From positions 17,445 to 81,444 of the forward strand of contig NZ_FNNS01000015.1 in the NCBI RefSeq assembly GCF_900106795.1: a stretch of DNA of 64,000 nucleotides. Reading direction: 5' to 3'. Numbering within the stretch: position 1 is the first letter of the stretch; each line of letters begins with the position of its first letter. A program made the position numbers and the translations under genes. Below the pieces are notes generated by a model, which was not told where the DNA came from, searched no databases, and saw only the letters and a program-made list of their open reading frames with translations. This document shows, piece after piece, positions 33,532-42,590 of this stretch. This DNA is from Aequorivita viscosa (GTDB lineage Bacteria > Bacteroidota > Bacteroidia > Flavobacteriales > Flavobacteriaceae).

Positions 33532-34725
33532 ATGAACCAAAATCTACTTTCAGAAAACTTCGAAATCCTGAAGTGTTGTGTGATTATTCCTACTTACAAT
33601 AATCACAAAACGTTGCGACAGGTTATTGAAGGTGTTTTGGTTTATACTAAAAATGTTATCGTTGTTAATGATGGCTCTTCGGATTCCACTTCAGAAATTT
33701 TATTGCAGTTTCCGCAAATACAGCAAATTCACATTTCAAAAAATAAAGGAAAGGGCAACGCACTCCGTCAGGGATTTAAACACGCTGAAAGTTTAGGCTA
33801 TGATTACGCCATTACAATAGACAGCGATGGGCAGCACTTTCCAGAAGATATTCCAGTTTTTATTGAAGCGTTAGAAACCAGCGAAAATAAAAAACTCCTT
33901 CTTATTGGCGCGCGAAATATGGGACAAGAAGGAGTCCCGAAAAAAAGCAGCTTTGGAAATAAATTTTCAAACTTTTGGTTTTGGGTTGAAACAGGAACGC
34001 GTTTGCAGGATACCCAATCGGGCTTCAGGTTATATCCAATTGCAGCAATGAAAAATTTGCGCTTTTACACCAATAAATTTGAATTTGAAATTGAAGCCAT
34101 CGTAAAAGCAGCTTGGAGCGAAATCGAAGTGAAAAATATTCCAATTAAAATTCATTACGAATTGGAAAACAGAGTGTCACATTTCCGGCCTTTTAAAGAT
34201 TTCACCCGAATAAGTATCTTGAATACTTGGTTAGTTATTATCACATTTCTCTATATAAAACCCAGAAACCTTTTCAGAAAACTAAAAAAAAAAGGACTTA
34301 AAAGGTTTTTAAAGGAAGATCTGCTTCACAGCAACGATTCTGCTGAAAAAAAAGCATTTTCAATCGCTCTTGGAGTATTTATCGGCTTGTCTCCAATTTG
34401 GGGTTTTCATACGGTTTCTGTAATTTTTATGGCACTACTTTTCAGGTTGAATAAAGTCATTGCTTTCGCTTTTTCAAATGTTAGTTTGCCTCCATTTATA
34501 CCTTTTATACTCTATTTCAGTTTAAAATTAGGAGGTTGGATTTTAGGCGAAAACTTCGTGCTTTCAATGAACGAAATAGATCCAAGTTTAGAGCTAGTGA
34601 AATATTTAAAATCTTATATTGTTGGCAGTTTGGCGCTTTCTGTTTCTGCAGCGATTATTTGCGGACTTTCGGGCTACTTAATCTTAACGTTGTTTGAACG
34701 TAAAAAGATTTTCAACAATGGGTAA
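33532..34725 (+). CDS. GT2 glycosyltransferase with C-terminal DUF2062 domain
   Basis: The 397-residue protein has an N-terminal GT-A domain with 'IIPTYNNHKTLRQVIEG', 'VNDGSSDSTSEILL' and 'TIDSDGQHFPED' (metal-binding DxD-type), of the dolichyl-phosphate mannosyltransferase-like group. From about residue 270 it continues with a DUF2062 membrane domain ('IALGVFIGLSPIWGFHTV'). It overlaps the exporter gene by 8 bases. GT2-DUF2062 proteins occur in aryl polyene clusters, where they may glycosylate the aryl head or a lipid carrier. Donor and acceptor are not evident. Confidence 0.85.
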   Translation: MNQNLLSENFEILKCCVIIPTYNNHKTLRQVIEGVLVYTKNVIVVNDGSSDSTSEILLQFPQIQQIHISKNKGKGNALRQGFKHAESLGYDYAITIDSDGQHFPEDIPVFIEALETSENKKLLLIGARNMGQEGVPKKSSFGNKFSNFWFWVETGTRLQDTQSGFRLYPIAAMKNLRFYTNKFEFEIEAIVKAAWSEIEVKNIPIKIHYELENRVSHFRPFKDFTRISILNTWLVIITFLYIKPRNLFRKLKKKGLKRFLKEDLLHSNDSAEKKAFSIALGVFIGLSPIWGFHTVSVIFMALLFRLNKVIAFAFSNVSLPPFIPFILYFSLKLGGWILGENFVLSMNEIDPSLELVKYLKSYIVGSLALSVSAAIICGLSGYLILTLFERKKIFNNG

Positions 34726-37700
34726 ATGGTTTTATAAAACACATCAATTTCTTCAGAAGAATAAAATCGGGACGGCACTTGTCTTTCTTTTGTTGCTCTC
34801 GGGATTGGTGTTTCTTGTTACCAAAACCCGTTTTGAAGAAGACATTTCAAAGTTAATTCCTATAAATGGCGAGTCGCAGAACCTTCAAAAAGTACTTAAA
34901 ACAGTCAATTTTACCGATAAAATTATTGTTACGATTCGAAGGAATGATTCTGTTGATGTTACCGAACTTACGCAATATGCAACTGAGTTTATCGACAGTC
35001 TTGAGACTCATTCATCACAATACATCAAGAATATCCGCGGAAAAGTAGATGATGACGATTTACTTAGAACAATGGATTTTGTTTATGAAAATCTGCCGTT
35101 GTTTTTAGATAAAGCAGATTATAAAACTATCGCCAATAAGCTTGAAAAAGATAGTGTTTCCGCGTTAACCGAAGCGAATTACAAAACCCTTATTTCGCCT
35201 TCTGGAATTGTTTCAAAAGATGTTATTCTCAAAGATCCGCTCGGGCTTTCTTTTATCGCTTTAAAGAAACTGAGACAGCTCGGTGTTGCAGACGAATTTG
35301 TTTTGAAAGATGGCTTTCTAGTAAGTAAGGATGAAAATAACCTGCTACTTTTTATCACTCCAAAATTCGCGAGTAGTGAGACTTCTGAAAACAGCAAGTT
35401 TGCTGAAGATTTGTACTCGCTACAAAACACCTTAAATCAAAAATATTCGGGGCAAGTAAAGAGCGAATATTTTGGTGCAGCCTTAATTGCAGTCGCCAAT
35501 GCACAACAGATAAAAAGTGATATTCAATTTACCGTAGGCATTGCGTTTACCGTGCTTATTTTAGTTTTCATGCTTTTCTACCGTAAGGTATATGTGCCTA
35601 TAATCCTTTTTGTTCCTACACTTTTTGGAGGGCTATTAGCAGTTTCATTATTATATTTATTACGAGATAATATTTCGGCTATATCACTCGGAATTGGTTC
35701 TGTTTTATTGGGTGTAACCTTAGATTATTCGCTTCATATTTTAACGCACATCCGAAACAACGAAACGGTTGAAAGTCTATATAAAGATGTTGCAGAACCA
35801 ATTTTAATGAGCAGCTTAACTACGGCCCTCGCATTTTTATGTCTTCTGTTTTTAGACTCTCAAGCCTTGCAGGACTTAGGTGTTTTTGCCGCTATAAGTG
35901 TTTTGGGAGCTTCGGTTTTTGCACTGCTGTTTATCCCTTTAGTGTATAAAAATCCGCTTTCACCAAAACAACAAATTAATGTTCTGGATAGAGTAGCAGA
36001 TTATCCTTTTCATAAAAATAAATGGTTGCTTATCGGGCTGGGAGCTGCCTTAATCGTCAGTTTCTTCACTTTTAATAAAGTTGAATTCAACAAAGATATT
36101 TCAAAACTGAATTACGAGTCAGAGGAAATAAAAGCAGCGATGCAACATTTGGATGAATTGACCGATATTTCTTCAAAATCTGTCTATTTGGCAACGTATG
36201 GCAAATCTGTTGAAAGCACGCTTCAACTCAATGATTCCATTTACAAAACCTTAGAACTTCTTGAAGAAGAAGGAAAAATAAGCAGTTTTAGTTCTATTGG
36301 AGCTTTAGTGCAATCACAGCGCGACCAACGAGATAAAATTGCCGAGTGGCAACAATTCTGGAGCAAATCTCGAAAAGACAGCACCGAAAATAATTTGATT
36401 AGAAGTGGCGAGCAATTAGGCTTTAAACCGTCAACTTTTAATAGGTTTTATGCTTTTCTGAATACAGATTTCCAAACTTTGAAACCAGAAGATTATCAGC
36501 AGATTCCTTCTGTAATTTTAGAAGACTACATTAAAACTGAAGCCGATTTTACTACAATTACAACCCTTGTAAAACTCAATGACGAAAATGATTTAGGCAT
36601 AAAAAACATCTTTAATGAAACTCCCAACACCCTAGTTATTGACCGACAGGAAATGAACGAAACCTTTTTGGGAAATCTCAAAAACGATTTCAATAGTCTC
36701 ATTGGTTATTGTTTGTTAGCGGTTTTATTGATACTGTTTCTTTTCTTCAGAAGTCTTTCGCTCACTATCGTTACTGCAACGCCCATATTTTTAACCTGGT
36801 TTTTAACGCTAGGAATAATGGGACTTTTCAATATTCAATTTAATATATTCAATATAATTATTTCCACCTTCATCTTTGGCTTGGGTATCGATTACAGCAT
36901 TTTTATGACCAAAGGATTGCTCAAAGAACTTCGCACTGGCGAAAAGGTAATGGTGACAAATAAAACATCGATAATGCTTTCGGTATTAACCACAATATTA
37001 GGTGTTGGCGTTTTGGTTTTTGCGAAACATCCCGCTTTATATTCAATTTCTATAGTTTCGATAATCGGAATATTTTCAGCAATGTTTACGGCTTTTACAG
37101 TGCAACCATTGCTTTTTAAATTATTTATCGGGAGTTCAAAAAAACGCCCCATAACCCCGAGAATGTTTGTACATTCTGTATTGTCATTCAGCTATTTTGG
37201 GCTTGGCGGAATCTGCCTGTCTATTTACAGCGTTACACTTATGCCAATTTTGCCGTTTAGTAAGAAAATGAAGATGGGATGGTTTCATATCGTAATTGCA
37301 AAATTCTTTAAATCGGTGCTTTATACCAATCCGTTTGTCAAGAAAAAAGTCATAAATAGGGCAGGGGAACACTTCTCGAAACCGGCGGTAATAATTGCAA
37401 ATCATACTTCATTCCTTGATATTGTTGCCGTTGGTATGTTACATCCAAAAATTTGCTTTTTGGTGAACGACTGGGTGTATAATTCGCCAATTTTCGGGAA
37501 AGCGGTGCAAAAAGCAGATTTCTATCCTGTTTCTAGCGGAATTGAAAACAGCTTGGAACCGCTTCAAAAGAAAATTGAACAAGGGTATTCTTTAATGGCT
37601 TTTCCTGAAGGAACCCGGAGTCACACCAATAAAATAAAGCGTTTCCACAAAGGCGCGTTTTACTTGGCAAATCAATTCAATCTGGATATTCTTCCAGTGC

Positions 37701-38416
37701 TAATTCACGGGAATAGCGAAGTAAACCCAAAGGGCAGTTTCATCATTAAAGATGGAAGTATATCCGTTATAATTTTACCACGAATAAAAGCAGAAGACAA
37801 GTCATTTGGAACAAACCATACGCAACAAGCAAAGAAAATAGGCGCCTATTTTAGAGATGAGTTTTTGAATTTGCGAAATGAAATTGAAGACGAAACATAC
37901 TTCCATCATATTGTTTTGGAAGAATACCGATATAAAGGCGATTCAATTTATAAAACCGTCAAAAGGGATTTAATAGAAAATGCCGAAGTGTACTTCCAAG
38001 TAATACGTCAACTAGAAAAACGAGGAAGTATCGCACATATTTCGGAAGATTTTGGGCAACTCGATTTCCTTTTAACCCTCGATAGTCCCGATAGGAAAAT
38101 CTATAGTTTAATTGAAGAGAGTGAAAGTAGAACAATCCTTCAAAATAGTTATATAACGCATAAGTACGAAAAGCTCTTTTTTAAGGCTTCGGTTTCAGAA
38201 ATATTAAATTCAGATATTGAGATGCTGATTCTTTCTTCAGAAAAACATCTTGCCGAAATAATGAACCAATTGTCAGATCTTTCTGTTCAAACTATTGTTT
38301 TGTTGAAACAGGCTTCACTTGCGGAGACTGAAAATATTATTACATTGGGCTTTCAAAGAATATATCAAAATTTGAATATTAGTATCTTTAAAAAATCGGG
38401 AAACAACGCAGAATGA
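34718..38416 (+). CDS. MMPL exporter fused to acyltransferase and degenerate methyltransferase-like domain
   Basis: The 1232-residue protein begins at the ATG overlapping the GT2 stop. Residues 1 to about 800 are an RND/MMPL-type exporter with two six-helix halves and large periplasmic loops ('LGIGSVLLGVTLDYSLHI', 'FGLGIDYSIFMTKGLL'). Residues 870 to about 1060 carry a 1-acylglycerol-3-phosphate acyltransferase-like domain with 'NHTSFLDIVAVG' (HX4D) and 'FPEGTRSH'. The last 130 residues resemble a class I methyltransferase core ('GSIAHISEDFGQLDFLLTL') with its Gly-rich SAM loop lost. Export of the pigment or a lipid-linked precursor is inferred. The fusion would couple acyl transfer with export. 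Confidence 0.85.
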   Translation: MGKWFYKTHQFLQKNKIGTALVFLLLLSGLVFLVTKTRFEEDISKLIPINGESQNLQKVLKTVNFTDKIIVTIRRNDSVDVTELTQYATEFIDSLETHSSQYIKNIRGKVDDDDLLRTMDFVYENLPLFLDKADYKTIANKLEKDSVSALTEANYKTLISPSGIVSKDVILKDPLGLSFIALKKLRQLGVADEFVLKDGFLVSKDENNLLLFITPKFASSETSENSKFAEDLYSLQNTLNQKYSGQVKSEYFGAALIAVANAQQIKSDIQFTVGIAFTVLILVFMLFYRKVYVPIILFVPTLFGGLLAVSLLYLLRDNISAISLGIGSVLLGVTLDYSLHILTHIRNNETVESLYKDVAEPILMSSLTTALAFLCLLFLDSQALQDLGVFAAISVLGASVFALLFIPLVYKNPLSPKQQINVLDRVADYPFHKNKWLLIGLGAALIVSFFTFNKVEFNKDISKLNYESEEIKAAMQHLDELTDISSKSVYLATYGKSVESTLQLNDSIYKTLELLEEEGKISSFSSIGALVQSQRDQRDKIAEWQQFWSKSRKDSTENNLIRSGEQLGFKPSTFNRFYAFLNTDFQTLKPEDYQQIPSVILEDYIKTEADFTTITTLVKLNDENDLGIKNIFNETPNTLVIDRQEMNETFLGNLKNDFNSLIGYCLLAVLLILFLFFRSLSLTIVTATPIFLTWFLTLGIMGLFNIQFNIFNIIISTFIFGLGIDYSIFMTKGLLKELRTGEKVMVTNKTSIMLSVLTTILGVGVLVFAKHPALYSISIVSIIGIFSAMFTAFTVQPLLFKLFIGSSKKRPITPRMFVHSVLSFSYFGLGGICLSIYSVTLMPILPFSKKMKMGWFHIVIAKFFKSVLYTNPFVKKKVINRAGEHFSKPAVIIANHTSFLDIVAVGMLHPKICFLVNDWVYNSPIFGKAVQKADFYPVSSGIENSLEPLQKKIEQGYSLMAFPEGTRSHTNKIKRFHKGAFYLANQFNLDILPVLIHGNSEVNPKGSFIIKDGSISVIILPRIKAEDKSFGTNHTQQAKKIGAYFRDEFLNLRNEIEDETYFHHIVLEEYRYKGDSIYKTVKRDLIENAEVYFQVIRQLEKRGSIAHISEDFGQLDFLLTLDSPDRKIYSLIEESESRTILQNSYITHKYEKLFFKASVSEILNSDIEMLILSSEKHLAEIMNQLSDLSVQTIVLLKQASLAETENIITLGFQRIYQNLNISIFKKSGNNAE

Positions 38417-39951
38417 CAGAAAAATATGATGTAGTAATCGTTGGTAGTGGTCTTGGAGGACTAGTTTCGGCTATTATTCTTGCCAAAGAAGGCTATAGCG
38501 TATGTGTGCTCGAAAAGAACCAACAATTCGGCGGCAACCTACAAACTTTTGTGCGCGATAAAACCATTTTTGATACGGGAGTGCATTACATTGGTGGACT
38601 TTCGGAAGGCCAAAATCTATATCGATACTTTAAATATTTAGATATTCTGGATGACATCACCCTTAAAAAAATGGATGAGGATGGTTTTGACAGAATCACC
38701 TTCGATAATGATCCAAAAGAATACAAACACGCTCAGGGATACGAAAACTTTAAAAAGACAATTCTAAACGAATTTCCAGAAGAAGAAAAAGCGCTAGATG
38801 CATATATCCAAAAAATGCAAGACACGTGTGGCTTTTTCCCGCTATACGGCTTAAAACTTGGGAAACCTTATTATGAAAACACATCACTTTTTGAAGTTCG
38901 AGCAAAAGAATTTATAGATTCTATTACCGAAAACGAAAAGCTGCGAGCTGTTTTGGGAGGTAGTAATTTGCTCTATGCAGGAGAGGGTAACAGAACTCCT
39001 TTTTATATGCATGCGCTTTCGGTAAATTCGTATATAGAAAGCTCCTATCGCTGTGTGAATGGAGGGAGCCAGATTACGAAAGCCTTACTCGCAAGGTTCC
39101 GGGAACACGGCGGAAAAGCGTTTAAACGTCACGAAGTTGTTAAGTTTGAAACTGAAAACGGTTTGGTTGCTTCGGTGAAAACCGCCAATGGAAAAACCAT
39201 ACAGGGCAATATTTTTATATCAAACGTGGATCCTAAAATGACGTTGGATATGATTGGTAAAAACCATTTCAGAAAGTCGTATACAAGTCGTATCGAGAAC
39301 ATAGAAAGCACAATTGCAGCATTCAGTCTGTATCTTGTTTTAAAACCAAACAGCTTTAAATATTTAAATCATAATTATTACCATTTTAAAGATTACACTT
39401 CTATCTGGGACGTACATAATTACACCGAAGAAAGTTGGCCTGAAGCTTATATGGTTTCCATGGGAATAAAGAAAGGCGGTGATGAATATGGTGATAACAT
39501 TACGGTTATGACCTATATGCGTTTTGAAGAAATGGAACCGTGGATAAACACTTTTAATACTGCAGCAAATAAAAATGAACGCGGACAAACCTATGAGGAA
39601 TTTAAAGCCTATAAAGCTCAAATAATTATAAAAGAATTAGAGAAGAAGTTTCCAAATCTTCGCGAATCCATTGCAGCTGTATATTCGTCTACCCCTTTGT
39701 CTTATCGCGATTATATTGGATGTAACGAAGGTTCAATGTATGGTTATGTAAAGGATGCAAACAATCCTTTAAAATCTTTTGTATCGCCTCGAACCAAAAT
39801 TAAAAACTTGTATTTCACAGGGCAAAGTTTAAATATGCACGGCATTTTGGGTGTTACCATCAGCGGCGTTGTAACGTGTTCCGAAATATTGGGCGGCGAA
39901 TATTTATTGAATAAAATATTGGAAGCATCTAAACAAGAAAAAACCTCTTAA
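38413..39951 (+). CDS. CrtI-like FAD-dependent oxidoreductase
   Basis: The 512-residue protein has the N-terminal 'IVGSGLGGLVSAIILAKEGY' dinucleotide-binding motif, 'LEKNQQFGGNLQTF', and the C-terminal FAD site 'GQSLNMHGILGVTISGV'. This is the phytoene desaturase / carotenoid isomerase-like family. In this cluster it may introduce or adjust double bonds of the polyene, or aromatise the resorcinol precursor (the DarC step); both remain possibilities. It overlaps the exporter stop (ATGA). Confidence 0.87.
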   Translation: MTEKYDVVIVGSGLGGLVSAIILAKEGYSVCVLEKNQQFGGNLQTFVRDKTIFDTGVHYIGGLSEGQNLYRYFKYLDILDDITLKKMDEDGFDRITFDNDPKEYKHAQGYENFKKTILNEFPEEEKALDAYIQKMQDTCGFFPLYGLKLGKPYYENTSLFEVRAKEFIDSITENEKLRAVLGGSNLLYAGEGNRTPFYMHALSVNSYIESSYRCVNGGSQITKALLARFREHGGKAFKRHEVVKFETENGLVASVKTANGKTIQGNIFISNVDPKMTLDMIGKNHFRKSYTSRIENIESTIAAFSLYLVLKPNSFKYLNHNYYHFKDYTSIWDVHNYTEESWPEAYMVSMGIKKGGDEYGDNITVMTYMRFEEMEPWINTFNTAANKNERGQTYEEFKAYKAQIIIKELEKKFPNLRESIAAVYSSTPLSYRDYIGCNEGSMYGYVKDANNPLKSFVSPRTKIKNLYFTGQSLNMHGILGVTISGVVTCSEILGGEYLLNKILEASKQEKTS

Positions 39952-39963
39952 CGTTTTTTAGAA

Positions 39964-40743
39964 ATGGGACATATCAAAACAATACCGGTTGAAAGGGTCC
40001 GAAATATTTCAAAAAAAGACTTTATTGAAAAATATTATAAACCACAGAAACCTGTTTTAATCGAAGGGTTAACACAAAACTGGGAGGCTTTTCAAAAATG
40101 GAATTTAGATTATATCCAGCAACATGCGGGCAATCAAATTGTACCACTTTACAACAACAAACCTACCAAAGGGAAACAAAATTCTGCCGAACCAGCTACC
40201 GAAATGAAAATGGCAGATTATATTGAGCTTATTAAAACCAAGCCTACCGATTTGCGCATATTCTTTTACGACCTTAAAGTAAAACTGCCCGAACTTCTTC
40301 AAGATTTTGAATATCCAGATATTGGCTTGAAGTTTTTTAAACGACTGCCCGTCCTTTTCTTTGGTGGCGAAGGTTCTGAAGTGTTACCGCATTACGATAT
40401 GGATCTTGCCGATTTGGTGCATTTTCATTTCCAAGGCACCAAAAGTGTAACTTTGTTCGCTCCAAATCAAACAAAGTACTTATATAAAATCCCCTTCGCT
40501 GTACACAACTTAGAAAGCATAGATTTAGACAATCCAGACTTTGGAAAACACCCTGCGCTTCAATATTTAGAAGGAATACAAGCCACAATGAAACACGGCG
40601 ATGCACTCTATATGCCTAGTGGTTATTGGCACTATATAAAATATCTGGACGGTGGGTTTTCAATGACGCTTCGAGCCTTTCCAAGAAATTTTGGCCGGTT
40701 GGGGAATATGCTGTACAATGTGATTTTTTATGCGGCATTTTGA
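39964..40743 (+). CDS. Cupin-like (JmjC-type) protein, C-terminus probably frameshifted
   Basis: The 259-residue product has the cupin-like domain with 'VLPHYDMDLADLVHFHF' (HxD metal motif) and 'HGDALYMPSGYWHYI' (second His). This suggests a 2-oxoglutarate/Fe(II)-dependent oxygenase of the JmjC superfamily. The frame ends '...MLYNVIFYAAF' at 40743. Removing one T from the run at 40724-40729 lets the frame continue 'RHFENLMRKSFGQKWIDY' to a stop at 40846, one base before the next start. The ending at 40743 is therefore probably an artefact or a mutation, and the intact gene may run 39964-40846. Confidence 0.75.
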   Translation: MGHIKTIPVERVRNISKKDFIEKYYKPQKPVLIEGLTQNWEAFQKWNLDYIQQHAGNQIVPLYNNKPTKGKQNSAEPATEMKMADYIELIKTKPTDLRIFFYDLKVKLPELLQDFEYPDIGLKFFKRLPVLFFGGEGSEVLPHYDMDLADLVHFHFQGTKSVTLFAPNQTKYLYKIPFAVHNLESIDLDNPDFGKHPALQYLEGIQATMKHGDALYMPSGYWHYIKYLDGGFSMTLRAFPRNFGRLGNMLYNVIFYAAF

Positions 40744-40846
40744 AAATTTAATGCGTAAATCCTTCGGACAAAAATGGATCGATTATAAAGAAAATCTCAC
40801 TTACACGAGAACCAACAAGCGTATTTCAAAGATGAGAAAAAACTAG
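40724..40846 (+). other. Out-of-frame C-terminal continuation of the cupin-like gene
   Basis: The T6 run (40724-40729) marks the frameshift point. In the other frame the codons from the ATG at 40730 read 'MRHFENLMRKSFGQK' up to the TAG at 40844-40846. The gene at 40848 then follows without a gap, as is usual in this operon. Confidence 0.6.
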
Positions 40847-40847
40847 C

Positions 40848-42506
40848 ATGAAGGATTTTTTAAAATATTTCGCATTTGTGGTTTTGTCAATTCTGCTGAG
40901 TTCTTGCGGAGTATCAAAATCTATAAAAAATCGGCCAGATGTTAGTGGCTACGATGCTTCAATTCCCGAAAAAGTAAAAATTAACGACTCTACTTTTGTA
41001 GCTGGGAATAATTTTTTTCTGAAGAACAAACAAGGTCAATGGGAGCTTTATGTTGAAGGTAATCCGTTGCAAATAGGCGAAATCACAGGAAGTCTTACCC
41101 AAGATGTAATGCAAAAGCAAGAGGCCATTTTTTTTAATAAAGTAGAAGAAATTGTGCCTTCAAAAATGCAGCAATATTTTCTAAGAAAGTTTTTGGCGTG
41201 GTACAACCGAAAAATGTACCAACACATTCCTGAAGAATATAAAGCTGAAATATATGGGCTGTCAAAATATTCAGCTTCAAATTTTAGTGAAATTGGCGAG
41301 CCGTATTTACGCTTACTCTATTTGCACGGCGCCCACGACATTGGTCACGCCTTGCAGGATTTAATGCTCGTTGGCTGCTCTTCTTTCGCAGTTTGGGGCG
41401 ATAAAACGGAGGATAATGAGTTGCTCATTGCCAGAAACTTCGATTTTTATGCAGGTGATGATTTTGCCGAGGAAAAAATAATCGCATTCGTAAACCCTTC
41501 CGAAGGGCACAAGTTTATCTCGGTTACTTGGGGCGGAATGATAGGTGTGGTGTCAGGAATGAATGACCAAGGTTTAACGGTTACTATAAACGCTGGAAAA
41601 TCTGAAATTCCGCTGGTTGCAAAAACTCCAATTTCAATTGTAACTCGCGAAATTCTCCAATACGCTTCAACTATTGATGAGGCTATAACCATTGCGAAAA
41701 AACGTGAAGTATTTGTTTCCGAAGCTATTTTTATAGGAAGCGCAAAGGAGAAAAAAGCAGCGATAATTGAGGTCGCACCTGATAATTTTGGCGTGTACAA
41801 TGTTGAAAATACCGATGCGCTTATTTGTAGCAATCATTTTCAAAGTGAAGCCTATAAAAATGATACTCGAAATCTAAAATGGATTGCGGAAAGCCATTCG
41901 ATGTACCGTTTTGAAAGAATGGAAGAATTGATTGCAGAAGAAGAAAAACTGAATGTTCCTGATGCTGTTGCCATCCTTCGGAATAAAAAAGGATTGGATA
42001 ACAAGGAAATAGGTTTTGGAAATGAAAAAGCACTAAATCAACTTTTAGCACATCACGGCATTGTTTTTAAACCCGAAAGCGGAAAAGTTTGGGTTTCTTC
42101 AAATCCGTATCAGTTAGGCGAGTTTGTGGAGTATGACTTAAATGAAGTTTTTAAAAATAGAGATGGTAATCCGGCTATTGCTTCAGTTTCAAACACCCAA
42201 GGAAATATCCCTGAAGACGCTTTTATTCATTCAAAAAAATACACAGATTACGAAGAATATCGAATTTTGGAACGTAAGGTTGAAAAAGCGATTTCAGAAA
42301 ACGAATCTATTTCTCCTGAAACGATTTCAGCTTTGCAACAAAAAAACCCAGAGTATTGGAAGGCTTATTATTTAACAGGAAAGTATTACTTTGGAAAAAA
42401 TTATGATGCTGCGGCAAAACTAGCTTTTGAAAAAGCTTTAACCAAAGAAATCACAACCGTTCCCGATAAAAAAAATATTGAGAAATACCTTCGGAAGCTG
42501 AAGTAA
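40848..42506 (+). CDS. C45 family autoproteolytic acyltransferase/hydrolase, lipoprotein
   Basis: The 552-residue protein has a lipoprotein signal with lipobox 'LSSC' near residue 20. The peptidase C45 / acyl-CoA:6-APA acyltransferase-like core starts at 'LMLVGCSSFAVWGD', where Cys177 would become the N-terminal nucleophile after self-cleavage (Ntn hydrolase). 'ARNFDFYAGDDF', 'SVTWGGMIGVVSGMNDQGL' and 'ICSNHFQSE' follow the family. The last 100 residues are TPR-like. Its place in the cluster, together with the acyltransferase family, makes it a candidate for ester or amide formation or hydrolysis of the pigment on the periplasmic side. Confidence 0.85.
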   Translation: MKDFLKYFAFVVLSILLSSCGVSKSIKNRPDVSGYDASIPEKVKINDSTFVAGNNFFLKNKQGQWELYVEGNPLQIGEITGSLTQDVMQKQEAIFFNKVEEIVPSKMQQYFLRKFLAWYNRKMYQHIPEEYKAEIYGLSKYSASNFSEIGEPYLRLLYLHGAHDIGHALQDLMLVGCSSFAVWGDKTEDNELLIARNFDFYAGDDFAEEKIIAFVNPSEGHKFISVTWGGMIGVVSGMNDQGLTVTINAGKSEIPLVAKTPISIVTREILQYASTIDEAITIAKKREVFVSEAIFIGSAKEKKAAIIEVAPDNFGVYNVENTDALICSNHFQSEAYKNDTRNLKWIAESHSMYRFERMEELIAEEEKLNVPDAVAILRNKKGLDNKEIGFGNEKALNQLLAHHGIVFKPESGKVWVSSNPYQLGEFVEYDLNEVFKNRDGNPAIASVSNTQGNIPEDAFIHSKKYTDYEEYRILERKVEKAISENESISPETISALQQKNPEYWKAYYLTGKYYFGKNYDAAAKLAFEKALTKEITTVPDKKNIEKYLRKLK

Positions 42507-42531
42507 TAGAATTAAATAATTATCGAAATTA

Positions 42532-42572
42532 ACCTGCAAGGTGTTGCCGAGGCACGAGGTCTCCTTGTAGGT
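42532..42572. repeat. Dispersed hairpin, copy C
   Basis: ACCTGCAAGG (42532-42541) pairs with CCTTGTAGGT (42563-42572) with one G-T wobble; the loop is 21 bases. It lies between the C45 gene and the ligase gene. Confidence 0.65.
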
Positions 42573-42590
42573 CTTGATGAAAAGCGAAAT

